Source of the DNA: Glandiceps talaboti
Lineage: Eukaryota; Hemichordata; Enteropneusta; Spengelidae
Reading direction: 5' to 3'
Assembly: GCF_964340395.1 (NCBI RefSeq)
Contig: NC_135553.1
Location: 14,032,501 to 14,096,500, forward strand
DNA length: 64,000 nucleotides
In this document: piece after piece, positions 24,007 to 36,324 of the stretch
Layout: each line of letters begins with the position of its first letter
How positions within the stretch are numbered: the stretch's first letter is position 1
Notes under the pieces: model-generated
The model's database searches: none
What the model saw: only the letters and a program-made list of their open reading frames with translations
What the model was told of the DNA's origin: nothing
Translations under genes and position numbers: made by a program

Positions 24007-24360
24007 GGCCAACGGTATGTCACCCTTTTTAATACTGTTGGGTGAGGAACCATGTCTTCCCTTGATGTAATACCTAAATTGGGAAAATCAGCCAACATTA
24101 ATTTCCATTTGCAAGAGTTGGCTCTTAAGAGGAATTTAGCTATTAAACTTGCGAAGCAAAATATCGAACAAGCACAGGGAAAAATGAAAGAGAGATACGA
24201 TAAGAAAACGTCGCGGGCCTTATAGAATTGCAGAGTTCATTCCACCTGTAAACTATCGATTAAAATATGTGAATGCAGATAAGCTATATCCTAAATATGT
24301 TCATCCTAATCGACTAAAGCATGGAAAACTTAGACCAGCATATTTAGTTGGCAGCACGCC
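24007..24360 (+). pseudogene. Ty3/Gypsy integrase C-terminal part, broken
   Basis: A short piece reads GMSPFLILLGEEPCLPLDV, the end of the integrase catalytic core in Gypsy polyproteins, then a one-base frameshift near 24060. The next segment has the long basic helix (LALKRNLAIKLAKQ) and KMKERYDKK. A deletion removes most of the following module. The frame then resumes with GPYRIAEFIPPVNYRL and VHPNRLKHGKLRP, the GPY/F-type C-terminal motif. Protease, reverse transcriptase, RNase H and the DDE residues are absent. It is plus strand, opposite to the Gypsy relics at 26.2-28.5 kb, and env-like frames follow it. Confidence 0.75.
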
Positions 24361-24431
24361 AGATATGAATTCCTCATCACTGGCCAGGTAGTTATGGGTG
24401 CGATACTCATGTTGAGCAGCGGCAACGCCCC

Positions 24432-25560
24432 GTGAGTACGCCATCGGAAAGAGTGATATACTTTCATTCACAACCGTCTACTGAATGTTACAACAGACAT
24501 TTCTTATTTGTCTGTGATGTTACAGTTTTCATGATACTGATAGTGACAATAAAATTCAAGCTCACTGTACAAAAACAATTCACAAGCGACGAGAAATACG
24601 TAATAACAATATTTTGCGGTGGAAGGACTTGCGCGATCATACAAACAAGTATAATTTTATCCCTTTCATACACTGTTGGCGAAAACACGTCAATATTATC
24701 GATATTTTATTGTATTCAGATAGAAATATTCTGATACATATCTCACAAAACAAGTGCCTGTGGTCGGAGTTACGTGCAAAACCCGTTGTTATCAGTAGAA
24801 TAGACGCTACTTGCCAAAAGAATTACACCATTACGTATACGTATGAACACATTGCCAATCTCCCTGTCCTTTCAACTTTGTATCAAGGTAAATTTTACGT
24901 GTCGATATTTGATTACGCGCAGAATAGTTCTTTTAATATGCAATTAATACTAAACGTCGGTTTGTTAAACGAAAAGTGGAACAGATCGTTGTCTACAGAT
25001 AAAAAAAAATAAAGTTAGACTTAATAGAGATTCAACCTTACTGAATAAGCACAGTAGATGAGTTCATGCAAAGAATATAATAGGTGATGACGGGTCCTGG
25101 TTTGATTGGATGGAACTCCCGTGTTACATTAGTACGATTTTTACTATTTTTTCTGTAATAGCTACTGAGTTTCTATTTTTCAAGATCCGACGTCTTACGA
25201 TGCTTATACAACTATTTTGAATTCAAAGGCCGTCGCATCACATTTTGTGAGGCGCTAGCACAACCGTGACATCTGCCAGCGTTGCAACGCTCGATTCTGA
25301 TCATATCGATGCATTGGTTGTAATAGGTCTAGGAATTTTAGTGTTTATTTTGTATAAATGCATGATACGATTTCTACAGTTTTGTAAGACTTGTTTTTGC
25401 CTAAAGAAAATTATTAGTAACGCCTGCATATTAACCTTGACCAATAGTTAGGGGTGTCAAACCGATTCCGTTGACAACATTGGGGATTCTGGGGGTGTCC
25501 CTAGTTTGAATATTGTAGTACAAGACGGTGATATTACTAGTTCTCGTGGCGTGGGCTAGA
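24432..25560 (+). pseudogene. Env-like membrane-protein region downstream of integrase, decayed
   Basis: Several overlapping frames follow the integrase end in the position where errantivirus-like Gypsy elements keep a third gene. Visible features: a hydrophobic segment near 24530-24570; a cysteine-containing, probably extracellular stretch; N-glycosylation sequons (NYT, NSS, NRS) between about 24820 and 24990; a hydrophobic segment after a W-F-D-W motif at 25100-25200; and a second strong membrane helix (LVVIGLGILVFILY) with a following cysteine cluster at 25310-25420. At least two frameshifts and several stops break it, and no single product is possible. The order suggests a type I membrane glycoprotein remnant; I cannot assign it to a known Env family, and a captured host membrane protein is an alternative. 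Confidence 0.4.
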
Positions 25561-26235
25561 TAGTGTCCTGGATATACAGGACGTTGCGCTTTCTATGTGC
25601 GCTACGCCTACTGCGTACGCTAACTTAACAAATGAAACGACTCCATTAAAATGAGGATGATCTTTGCCGTTTGGACCTCTTTTTAAATTGCATCCATTCT
25701 TGTGTTTCATTTATGTTATAGTTTTTGACTGCGGACTTGACTTCAAGCTACTTGCATTTTAATTGTGAGGTAGCTTGTACTTTATATTTCATTTGGTAGT
25801 GACGCTAAAGTGTTAACGATAGACACAGGCGACAGTGTTTGCTATTTGAATGCGTGCGGAATGATAATTTATTCACATATGTATGTACAGATGGATATAA
25901 GGATCAGTTACACTTTGATGAGAAGGTGGTAATTGGATGTTTAAGTCATTAATTTTCTGAATGAGTTGCGAGGTGTCTGAGTTTCTAATGATACGACCTT
26001 TCGAATTATAGCGGTAAAAGTTCTTTAAAATCATTTACTACTAAAATAGTGTTCGTTTCTTGAGTATTGATAAATTCTGTTTTCAAAATGGTAGTATGCA
26101 ATTCGTATATATAGATTGTTCCTCTATTCTATAACATGCAGTTTGAAATGTATATACATGTATCTACGAGGTTATGGGTGGACTATCCCTCCTCTGTCCG
26201 GAGATTATTCTTCTCCGCGTCACAGTGACTCGAGT
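25561..26235. other. Possible LTR or flank between two Gypsy relics
   Basis: No coding content. A purine-rich AAAATGAGGATGA at about 25650 could be a polypurine tract of the plus-strand element, but I found no matching second LTR. Confidence 0.3.
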
Positions 26236-28468
26236 ATGTCTAATTATCAATTATGTTCGACGCCGAAATATTGAAGACGTCGGCGGTCTCTGGCTGGATA
26301 TTGTTTCCTCTGGGGTGTTTCACGTCGTTCGGCGTGACTTGAGGTATAGTACTCATGGCGTCATCATTCGCGTTGTTTCGCGCTTCAATTTCGGCTTTGT
26401 TAACCTGTATTCGTTTGAAAAATGAGGCATTTCAGGTGAGTTTGGGCGTTTTGTTTTCTGCTGTTATCATTGAATCTGTCTTTTCCACAACTTTGCATGG
26501 ATTGGCTTCAAACGGTGTTTCTAGTTTTCCTCCTATCGTAATTTTAACTAGAATTGTGTCACCAACTTTGATTGTAGACTTTTTAGCGTGTCTGCGCTTG
26601 TCGGCATATTCATCTTAGCTTTCGCCATTTCATTATAATAGACCAATATGACTGCTGAACGTAGTTATATATCAAGATTCTGGAGCTAATTCCAATTGAT
26701 GATAGCCTTGATTTAGATCTAGTTTCGAAAATACTTTCGCATTGTTGAGATCGGCAATGATTTCGTCCATCGTCGGTGTAATGTGTCGCTCTCTCGTTCT
26801 ACAACTTTGTTTGGTTGTCGGACGTCGATACATATACGAATGTCATCAGGGTTGTTCGCTTTAGGAACAGCAACATTTGGACTTACCCGGCCCATGGAGT
26901 CGGGCCATCAGTTTTCTCCGTGATTCCCGCCTTTTCCATTTCGTCCAGTTTCCGTTCCACGCGTTTGCGAATGAGAAAAGCTATACGTCTATGCGGTTGA
27001 GCCACTTACTGGTTTCACCGTTTCGTCGATATGTAGTTTGACTTCGTACTTTTTCATTTTTCCCAGTCCTTCAAATAAGTCAGTATACTCAGGTATAAGT
27101 TTATCCGTCAGTGTTTCTTCTTTCACATGTTTTTACAATTTTGATTAAACCGAGATCTTCTGCTGTTTGATAGCTTAGCAAAAATCCACCGATATCGCCA
27201 TTGTGTTTGACGACCGTTCAAATTCGACTCGATGTAGTTTAGCGTTTGTCTTCTGAGTTTTCGTTTCAACATCGGCTCTGAATTTTCCGATTGTTGCTAG
27301 TGGTTTTGCACTCTTGTATGGATGGATTGATTAACGTATTAGAGTGTCGAATATTTACTTTATCTTTCAGTTTCAGGACGTCGTGTTCTTCGAGAACGTT
27401 GACTGATGCGCCAGTGTCGATGATAAAGTTGAAAGTTTTACCTTTGATAGTGATATCCGCTGTTGGATGTTGGGGTGTGGGTGCGTAAATTTAAACTTGC
27501 TGAGTGTTGATACTGAACAGATACTGATTTTTCTCTTCAGTTTCACTGTCTGAGCTGGATTCGTCAGTGCAAACATCAACACATTTTACAGATTGTTGTT
27601 TCTTTGTAATTGTTCGTTCTTTTAGTCGTCGCCTTTTGTCTTGCAACGACAGACCTTAGGCAAAGTGATTTAACTTTCGGCCACACGAATTGCATTCCTT
27701 TCCCCTCGCCGGACGTTTACAATGGGGATAGTGACCATCGCAGAAATAACAACTTTTCGTATCATCCTATTTCTTCATGGATGGTTGAATGTGATGTCGA
27801 GTTGGTCGGCGAAATATTGAGATCGTATAGCATAGATAGATTCGGCACTTGTTTTGCTTTCTATACTGTCAGTTTGATCTTCGGAAATGTCGAGTGATTG
27901 AACGTATTTCAGGAAATCGTCCAGTGTCATTTCTTCTCTAAGAGCTTCTTAAACGTTTTGATGAAGTTGCTTGAATTATCCATGTCTTCATCTTTGAATT
28001 CACATGTAGACGCTAATTCCTTTAGACGAATATAGAATGTAGCGACTGACTCACCAGGCAGTTGCTATGCTTGTCAGAACTGGTATGTGTTGTACTCCAA
28101 ACTTTTCTTCGGCGAAAAATGTTGAGTGCATGAAGTGCCTTGTTGTCGTTTTTGTCACCTGTATCTGGGAGTCTATATAGTATTCTTCGTACGTCTTTAC
28201 CAGCATAGTATTGTAGCAATGCACGTTTCCTTCCAGCATTGGTAATCGCCATCGCCACGATTAGGTTTTCGAATTCTTCAACCCATTCTAGCCAACGCGT
28301 TCCGATTGAACAAACATCAGCTCTCACTTGAAGTGCTTCGAATGGTGGGAATGAAATTAAATAGATTGTGCAGCCATCGTAGATTTCTGTTATCCTGACT
28401 TTTTAGGCATCTGTATCGATGAGCTTCTTTCCGTGTTCGTTTGGTTTCCCTCTATATCTTCGTCGCCA
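26236..28468 (-). mobile_element. Ty3/Gypsy relic 1, internally deleted (gag, PR, RT start, IN end)
   Basis: Minus strand, read right to left. Possible primer binding site TGGCGACGAAGATA at 28455-28468. Gag from ATG 28374-28376 with WLEWVEEFENLIVAMAI and RALLQYYAGKDVRRIL, to about 27750; a decayed zinc-knuckle region at about 27600-27770; protease with intact IDTGAS at 27404-27421; the start of reverse transcriptase at 27050-26640. Then, without RNase H or the integrase core, the integrase C-terminal domain (YADKRRHAKKSTIKVGDT) at 26620-26410, with an in-frame TGA before ASFFKRI, ending at a TAG near 26236. Frameshifts break gag. The RT-to-IN joint coincides with the left edge of the segmental duplication. 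Confidence 0.8.
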
Positions 28469-29264
28469 GTGTAAAGTTTTTTAGATGGGTGTGCATATAT
28501 TTTAAGTCATTAGGACCACTTGGTAGTTGAATGTTTATTTGCGGATACTACAAGTGTTATATTTACTCCTGATTTACCGACTTTATACTGTACAAAACCA
28601 ATGTATATTAAATTTTGTACTTTGTCATGTATACAGCATTAATAGAGGACGTGAATACTTGATAATTCTCTAATAATTTTGTAGTTTTGCATCCAGAAAA
28701 TGTTGATGTTCTTCAATCCAACACAGTCGTGGGTCGCTCCTTTAGGAAAACATGGGGTGATGTTACGATTGACAATATCGTAAATTTAGGAAATGGGTCT
28801 ATTACACAATTGTGGCGATATTGGCTAATGTCCAAGGAGCAGGGCACGGATGCACACGATTGTATAATTGGGAAAACATAATGATAGATTTATGAGAAGT
28901 AACAGTTTGTACCAGGTTTGATTGAGCGTTAGCAAGTTTTAATATGATGTGACGTGAAATTTAGAATCATTGTTATCCAAGAGCATAAATAAGAATAAAA
29001 TATTCCAGTCTCCAGTCAGACCGTTTGTGTGAGGTCTGGAATGAATGGCATGATTCTGGCAAGCCAAACTATCGATCTCAGTGTGCGTGTGACCGTGGAA
29101 AACATTTTGTCAATATTGTATTTATAGTTTTCTGTATACTAATAGACAATGTATTAAAACTAGTTTAATCTTAGTTGTGAGAGGGCGCTCTTCACAAGTT
29201 TGCCTTCAGCCAGGGATGACAATTGCCATAGTACTCCGTATGTATTATTGACTTGAGAAGTTGA

Positions 29265-29423
29265 GAATATAGTCCGGATGATTGTCTATTAAGCTATCGG
29301 TTTGAGCAATGCAAATGGGATCAGAAATTGTATTTTGGGTCACTGCACATATTCCTTAGACTGGGATCCTTTGTACAACTAGTCATTGCAAGTATCGGCA
29401 TAGGATTCCGAGTTGTGATGTAG
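29265..29423 (+). CDS. Conserved open segment with a hydrophobic end, function unknown
   Basis: 52 codons from EYSPDDCLLSYRFEQCKW to a TAG; the last ~25 residues (LHIFLRLGSFVQLVIASIGI) form a plausible membrane helix. The counterpart in unit 2 at 38590-38763 is open over the same length with nearly the same residues. The DNA itself is almost identical there, so conservation proves little. No clear acceptor precedes it. I do not recognise it; it could be a terminal exon or chance. Confidence 0.2.
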   Translation, partial: EYSPDDCLLSYRFEQCKWDQKLYFGSLHIFLRLGSFVQLVIASIGIGFRVVM

Positions 29424-30127
29424 TGATCTGATGGAAAAGTTTAAAAAGTGATGACTAGTCAAGCATGTGATGTTATGATGCAAGGCGCACAGCCTGCCTC
29501 TGTTGGTGATGGCGAAATTTGTCTAAGAATTGGCGTAATTTGGCATCTTCCGGACAATAGTGCCAGTCAGAAGTTTACTTATAGTGAGAGGAAGGATCAG
29601 TAGCTGTATTGAGTAAGTTACGGCTTGATTTTACTAAGACTGGATGTGATACCAATCAACGCGTGTCACGTGATCCCGGAAGTCTGTAACTGTACATAGA
29701 AATGGGGGAAGAGGAAATAAGCCAAGTGTGACGCTGATTCTACAATGAAATTTCTCACAGATGTAAGTAAGCCGATAGTCTGTGTTGCCAAGTACATTCA
29801 ATGAACCATTAAAATGCTGTGTTCTGCAAGTTTAGTTCCTGTACGACAGAACGTTTCTGCATAGGGAAATAAATTGATCAAGTCAGAACAGAACACTTAA
29901 GTTCAAGAGAGGTTAAATTTATAACCTGAACCCTGTAATTTGAAAGTACTCTACTTGATCAGTGAACCATTCAGGTACTGAAACTCTCAATTCCAGCGTG
30001 TAGTGTGTTTATATAACCATACATGTATATCGCCACTGAGGACGTCAAGTGGGTGGTAGGTATTGGAGGGAGTACAGCGTCACCAGTGCCAAGACAGTTG
30101 AAACTTTCGTTTTGGACTGCATCGACT

Positions 30128-30694
30128 TCTGCTGTCACAGCGTCGTCGGATCTTGTGAACCACATACAGACACACTGTGATATCCTTGTATACTTTTAAA
30201 GAACTCAACTAGTTATCAGACACTTGATATTTCACACCATAATTATGTTATTGTAGCTTTAAATTATTTAAACGCTCCACTTTTTCAGTATTTTATTATT
30301 TCTTTATTAGTCTACCTGGTACAATAAGTTTTTGTTGATATATACTTTTTTGTTGAGTTTCCACTTTTTTTATGGAAGCACCCTTCATCCCTTTTTTTTT
30401 GAAGTGAGACTATCCACTTGTTGGTACTACATCAATATATTTTCATTCAACTTGCTTGTTTGACGCGTGTTGTCTATTGCTCTCACCCCGGTGTAAATTG
30501 GGTATTACAAAGTCAGCAGTCGAACCACGAACTGAGCCCATGTGTGTATTCTTATAAATTTCTTTCGTGTAAGTTCCTTTATCCCAGGTACTTTTATGAG
30601 CGGGCCATAAAAGGGTTGCATGAGCTTATCCCCGGCTAGCAGACCAAGAACGATCCTGAGAGAGTTTGCGTGGTGAGATACGGCTGACCTGACT
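30128..30694. repeat. 567-bp segment present only in unit 1
   Basis: Flanked by GACT on both sides (30124-30127 and 30691-30694); unit 2 has a single GACT at the corresponding point (40147-40150). No terminal inverted repeats or TG...CA ends are evident, so it is either an unclassified insertion in unit 1 or a deletion between GACT repeats in unit 2. Confidence 0.65.
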
Positions 30695-30794
30695 AACTCC
30701 GATCCCTCGACCATTACAACGTGTCGTATTCATAGACATAACACAAGTACCGTACGTGAACATGTGCGTTTCACCGTACGGCATTTGCATTAAG

Positions 30795-31981
30795 CAGTGT
30801 TTCCGCTGTCCGCTCGCCAAATCGCAAAATGCGAATAAAATCTGCATTTGGCGAGAATATTTTTGATACAATTAGCCAAACTTGCGAAGCCAATTTAGAA
30901 TAGGGCACCAGAAAATCTATGCGTAATGCTTGTAATTTCTTTGTCGCAACGTGGAACATCCGTAATTTAAACTACATTGTATTACATTTAGAAGGAAGTG
31001 TACACATTGTGCGTTCCTCAAAAGTTAAATAAACCATAAAATTGTTACATCAGCAATGCAAATAATGTCCCATCCAACAAACTTGTAAGTTCGGTTGTGT
31101 AAATCTTTCAGCATCTGATCATGCGATCCATGCTTGTAAAATTTGATCAAGTAGTTTGTCACATGCAAGGGTCAATGGAAGATGAGTCGTCTTTATTACC
31201 GGGCCCTTCTACTATGCAGGAGAACTGTTAACTCGGAATACACGAAGATATTCGTTTATTCTTGAACGATACATAACGTGCGAACCAGACGAAGAGCATG
31301 GTCTAGTGAACGGTAAATTCACGTAATGCGTTCGATCTACTAACGAAGCTCAAAAAGAAAAAGTTTCAGTTTTAGTGAGAATGAAATGGTGACGTAGCAG
31401 TTTGAATTTATCTAAGTGAAGTTTTCAGCATAGACTGTCCAACGATCCATTCGATCATCGCTTCACACGTGAGGGAAGATGCTTCGCCGTAATGGCCATT
31501 CTATCGATGGAAACCCTTTCGCACAACGTCTGTTAATAAGTAACCAATCACGTGGATAAGTAATGATAACATTGCGTAGTTTCTAAACTACCCAAGACGT
31601 GCTCTCCATGTCAGGAAATGGTCATGGGGCACATGACACTGTTGAAACGTTATGCATACGATGGGTCATATTCAAATATTACAGGTCACACTGCACATTG
31701 AGATTTAGAAAATAGTTACAATGAGACCTGATTAAACCCTCGATATTTGGTGAGCACTTCAACTTCGAAGCAAAGATGAGAACCGTACGTTTGCCGACAT
31801 GACATGAAAAATGTATGTAAATAAACAGAGTAAAAACATACAAGTTTGCGTCATTGTCTTTATTTATATAGGTTCATTTTTATCGCAAAAGTTTGGCTAA
31901 TTGAAAGTCTGGTTTGGCTAATAAATTTTGAGGCAAATTAGCCAAATTGCTAGTAATTTTTTTGACCCAGAGGAAACACTG
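30795..31981. mobile_element. hAT-like non-autonomous element (1.19 kb)
   Basis: Ends CAGTGTTTCC and GGAAACACTG are perfect 10-bp inverted repeats of hAT type. ATTAAG is duplicated at 30789-30794 and 31982-31987, and unit 2 has the empty site with one ATTAAG at about 40250. Subterminal GGCTAAT motifs are inverted at the two ends. No transposase is recognisable inside. hAT normally makes 8-bp duplications, so two bases may have changed. Confidence 0.85.
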
Positions 31982-32718
31982 ATTAAGGGATGCATTCTTT
32001 GACAATGGAGCAAACGGTACACTTTATGAGGAGCACAGATCCCACTCGATATGTAACTAGGTATAGATCGTGTACCCATGGTAACAAAGTAAAAATAGAT
32101 TGGCTCACTTCACTTCAGAAATTAACACAGATACAAAATGCTGGCCTTTGGTGCGAAACAGAAGTATTGCAAATTAATGGATTGAGAGTAATTGCTGATG
32201 GATATCATGGTTGCCATGGTGATCTTACCATGTTGGCGAACACTTCGAACACGACGGCAAATGGTTAACAATTAATTATATAAAAGAATACACTTATGGT
32301 TCAAGTAACAAAAATCAAACCTATAAATGATCCAAGTGATCGAGTTAATTGAAAATATACATATTTAAAGCAATCCAGGCAAGTTAATATACCAGTTTGA
32401 TATTACTACTGTCACAAGTCTGATAATGATGCCTGTCAAATCAATGTCACGCTCATTGATTGACGTGTTTGCAGTGTCACACCGTGTAAGCAATCCCAAT
32501 TATGCAGAAATTATACGGCATTTTTGTCAAACACTCTGCATATATCCCATGACTAAAAACTTGGTAAGATAAAAGTGTTCTCAGTCCAACAAAGATAGGC
32601 CTAACAAAAAAATCAATTTTAGAGTAGGTGAGGTGGGTAGATTTTTTTCTCTCATTTATGAGTGTCTAGTTCTGGTAGGTGTCTCTGTGTTATTACTTGT
32701 GTAGTTTCTTCTCATCAG

Positions 32719-32855
32719 ATGTACAGCCATTACAGATTGGAAGAACAGTTTTATATTGTCAGTTTCCACATCCACTATTTTGTGGTGAATTTGTAATTAC
32801 TGTGTTTGGATTCAGACAGGACACTGTTTATACATGTCGCCAAACACCTAGTTAG
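32719..32855 (+). CDS. Candidate exon with extracellular-type cysteines, unknown
   Basis: A strong acceptor (TTTCTTCTCATCAG at 32705-32718) precedes a frame reading VQPLQIGRTVLYCQFPHPLF, then further to YTCRQTPS and a TAG at 32853. Cysteines spaced as in small extracellular or Ig-like folds are present. Unit 2 keeps the acceptor and frame at 40956-41095, ending TPNK and a stop. The two differ by replacement changes only (G/C and R/H), so there is no sign of purifying selection. No partner exon found; low confidence. Confidence 0.25.
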
Positions 32856-33545
32856 AGAAATAAGTGTCTTTTATTGCAATAGCTATAGCTCACATGGATG
32901 TCAAGACAAAAGGTATACAAATATCGTATGTCTGGAGATGTCATTCAAGCTAAAGTTTAGTGTCCTTTGTTTCATTTCATTTCTCATAATTATACATGAC
33001 CTATTGCTATCTTAGGAAGCCCATATTCTAGGCGTGACTTATTGTAATTTAATTATTGTAATGACCATAGCGTCACAGATTCATGTCTTGGATTTTGACC
33101 ACAGATCTGTGAGCATTGCCTCTCCTGGCTCTAGATCTGGCTTTGGAGTGAAGCCGTGAGGCCGAACTCTGGGCTTTGAAAAATACAAGTTTATTTTCCA
33201 GTTATACAACGTGCATTGTCTCGATCGTACATTGTATGTGGTTTATCCTTTTACTACAAGTCTTGTTGATCAAAGAAATTTTGATAATGTCTTGCGAAAC
33301 TTCAAAAATTTTCGCGATTTTATTATTTTTTCTCGAATACCTAAAAAACAAAGTTTAGTGTGAAAAACTAGGTAGCCGGTCGGGTAACCGGAACCACACA
33401 ATTTTTTTAGGCCTTATAAACAGCTGACGTTTAGTCAAGTAACTCTTCTATGAGCCGCTCTAAATCCCCGCTCTACTGAAAGTGTAGGAAATCTAAGATT
33501 TTATGAGTAGAATGGAATAAAGAAGAAACAGCATCCCATCATATG

Positions 33546-33716
33546 TATTTTTAAGCATTGGATGTGCCACTACGACAGGGGACTGTGGATGGATCATTTT
33601 TGTGTATGTCTTTTAGTTATTTTTGTATTTTCAACATCTAAACTTTCGAAACTCTGGCATTTCACTCGTGTTTCGGAGATATCTCAATTCTATGAACATC
33701 GATATTATTTTTCCAG
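33546..33716. other. Spacer between the duplicated units
   Basis: Not part of either unit; ends with a polypyrimidine-rich acceptor TATTATTTTTCCAG. Confidence 0.4.
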
Positions 33717-33806
33717 GGAGATGTCAACGACAGCGGTGTTAACGTTGATCCAGAATTCGAAAAGAATGAGGATTATGGAGAAGGTGGAATCGATACCGAC
33801 AAGAAG
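33717..33806 (+). CDS. Candidate acidic exon of the plus-strand host gene
   Basis: Thirty codons in phase 0 after the acceptor ATTTTTCCAG: GDVNDSGVNVDPEFEKNEDY then GEGGIDTDKK. The donor AAG|GTTGGT is weak. Composition (Asp, Glu, Gly, Asn, Lys) is like the candidate first exon at 23290 and leads naturally into EQESQNLALVDGEKE of the firm exon at 50659; all three joints are phase 0. The Gypsy relic 2 appears to begin at 33807, so the retroelement's broken end abuts the exon exactly, and the present donor may be retroelement sequence. The opposite frame is Gypsy-like only to the right of 33807. No family recognised. Confidence 0.35.
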
Positions 33807-34039
33807 GTTGGTGCTGTTGCATTTTTTGATCGCTGTTACCTTTTCTAGATCTGGGGACAGTCCTTTAGCAGGAAATATATTACCATGCAAAGTAGAGTAG
33901 ATTCGATTTGTTGAATGCGCATTTTCGTTTGTTTAGTGTCAGTCCTACTTCACGTAGTCGTTGGAACACATGTACATGCCTTAGATTTGCGTGTTCATCT
34001 TGATTGGTACCGTATACTAATATATCATCGCTGATATTC

Positions 34040-34441
34040 TTAACACCAGACGAGCCTTTTAGTGCTTCGCATACTGCATTCTAAAACATTTCCGAAACCA
34101 AAATTCAGTCTCTTATAATATCGACGTAGACCAATGTGAGTGCTGAACATAGTTATATATCGTGATTCTGGAGCTAATTCCAACTGATGATAGCATTGAT
34201 TTAGATCTGGTTTCGAAAATACTTTCGCATTGTTGAGATCCGTGATGATTTCATCCATCGTCGATGTAATGTATCGCTCTCGTGCTACAACTTTGTTTGG
34301 TTGCCGGATGTCGATACATATACGAATGTCATCAGGGTTGTTCGCTTTAGGAACATCTACAATTAAAATAACCCATGGAGTCGGGCCGTCAGTTTTCCCT
34401 ATGAATCCCACCTTTTCCATTTCGTCCAGTTTCCGTTCCAC
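34040..34441 (-). pseudogene. Gypsy reverse transcriptase core, fragment
   Basis: A 133-codon frame covering fingers and palm: LDEMEKVGFIGKTDGPTPWV, then IDIRQPNKVV, then the motif A block with its aspartate in FSKPDLNQ, then NFGFGNVLE where most Gypsy RTs have PFGLxxA, so that region is altered. The frame is lost before the DD motif, which is readable just downstream at about 34020-34050. It is part of relic 2 and inactive. The homologous part of relic 1 lies at 26640-27000 with stops. Confidence 0.8.
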
Positions 34442-34874
34442 GCGTTTTCGAATGTGAAAAGTTATACGCCTATGTGGTTGTAGTCTAGTTCCTATACAGT
34501 ACCGATCATTACGATTTATACAATGTACCTTCGCTCAAACCACATTCTGGTCATCCAGACTAATGTGGTTGAGCAACTGGTTTCACCGTTTCGTCGATAT
34601 GTAGTTTGATTCAGTACTTTTTCATTTTTCTCAGTCTTTCGAATAAGTCAATGTACTCACGTATAAGTTTATCGGTCTGTGTTTCTTCTTTCACATGTTT
34701 TACAATTTTGATTAAACCGAGATCTTTTGCTGTCTGATAGCTTAGCAAAGATCCACCGACTTCGCCATTGTGTTTGACGACTTCAAATTCGACTCGATGT
34801 AGCTTAGCATTTGTCTTCTCAGTTTTCATTTGAACATCAGCTCTGAACTTTCCGATTGTTGCAAGTGGTTTTGC

Positions 34875-34899
34875 ATGGATGGATGGATGGATGGATGGA
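34875..34899. repeat. (TGGA)n microsatellite
   Basis: Six TGGA units inside the Gypsy protease region; unit 1 has only two at the same place. Confidence 0.9.
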
Positions 34900-34931
34900 T
34901 TAACGTATTAGAGTGTCGAATATTTACTTCT

Positions 34932-35525
34932 GTAACAATTATAGAGGGGTGACCTCTAATGTTAACGTAACCCTCCTCCAATGTTACTCTCTCTCCACTC
35001 CATACACGGGATCGACTTGGACTTTTAGGGAATGAGCTTAAACTACACACAATGTTCATGGTTAACCTGGATTGTTTAGAAGTGGCCACGGAGCAGATCG
35101 AAGCTCCTAGTCTAGGCCGTCTCTTCCAAAGAAAAATGAATCCATAATTTATTTCAACATTAAATTCTTATAAACACAAAATATACAATACTCAAATGAT
35201 TGGGTAATAAAATAATCAGCACCATCAAATAAAACGGAAGTGTTGTTGTTACCTTAATTCAATGCAAATGATATTGACAAATATGAAAACTAGCTGAACA
35301 ATGTGATCACGTCATTGTTCTTCCAACTGTCTGTAATCGGTCATTATTTGATACTGTTGCTCTTATAATAACTTTCAGTATTGTCATCTCAGAAGAATAC
35401 TATTCGCGAAATGCAAACATTTGTTCTAAGTATTAATTCATGACAGCTGAGAGTTCACGGTGACCTCGCAAAACATCAAAACTTAGCGAATATTAAAAAG
35501 TTGTATTCTGTCATCCGTAACACTT
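34932..35525. mobile_element. ~594-bp insertion in Gypsy relic 2
   Basis: Absent from unit 1, where TTTACTT runs straight into TATCTTTCAG (about 27352). Here ACTT stands at both joints. Ends CTGTAAC and, inverted, GTGTTAC are only weakly alike, so the class is uncertain. Confidence 0.6.
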
Positions 35526-36324
35526 CATCTTTCAGTTTCATGACGCTGTGTTCTTCGAGAACGTTGACCGATGTGCCAGTGTCGAAAGTTGAAAGTTTTA
35601 CCATTATAGTGATATCCGCTGTTGGACGTTGGGGTGTGGGTGCGTAAATTAAAACTTGCTGAGTGTTGATACTAACAGGTTCATGTACTGATTTTTCTCT
35701 TCAGTTTCACTCTCTGAGCTAGATTCGTCAGTGCAAACGTCAACACATTTTTACAGATTGTTGTTTCTTTGTAAATGTCCGTTCTTTTGGTCGTTGATTT
35801 GTCTTGGAACGACAGACTTTAGCAAAGTGATTTAACTTTCGGCCACATGAATTGCATTCCTTTCCTCTCACCGGATGTTTACCGTCATGTGGATAATGAC
35901 CATCGCAGAAATAACATTTTCGTATCATCCTATTTCTTCATGGATGGTTGAATGTGATGTCGAGGTGGTCGGCGAAATATTGAGATCGTAAAGCATAGAT
36001 AGATTCGGCACTTGTTTTGCTTTCTATACTGTCAGCTTGATCTTCGGAAATGTCGAGTGATTGAACGTACTTCAGGAAATCGTCCAGTGTCATTTCTTCT
36101 CTAAGAGGTCGTCTTCTTACATGTTTTGATGAAGTTGCTTGAATTATCTGCATTTTGATTTCCATGTCTTCATCTTTGAATTCACATGTAGACGCTAGTC
36201 GAATATAGAATGTAGCGATTGACTCAACAGGCAGTTGCGATGCTTGTCAGAACTGATATGTGTTGTACCTCAAACTTTTCTTCGGCGAAAAATGTTGAGT
36301 GCATGAAGTGCCTTGTTGTTTTTT

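Larger units (their letters stand above)
26640..33545. repeat. Segmental duplication, unit 1
   Basis: Matches 34130-41750 in the same orientation over Gypsy sequence and over ~5 kb beyond its primer binding site, so an LTR alone cannot explain it. Sample stretches differ by a few percent and by small indels. Unit 1 alone carries the hAT-like element at 30795-31981 and the segment 30128-30694. Unit 2 alone carries five other insertions. Confidence 0.88.

Noticed and set aside
31990-32268. 92-codon frame in segmental unit 1
   Set aside because: A one-base indel breaks it in unit 2 (40255-40443), and it has no family features.
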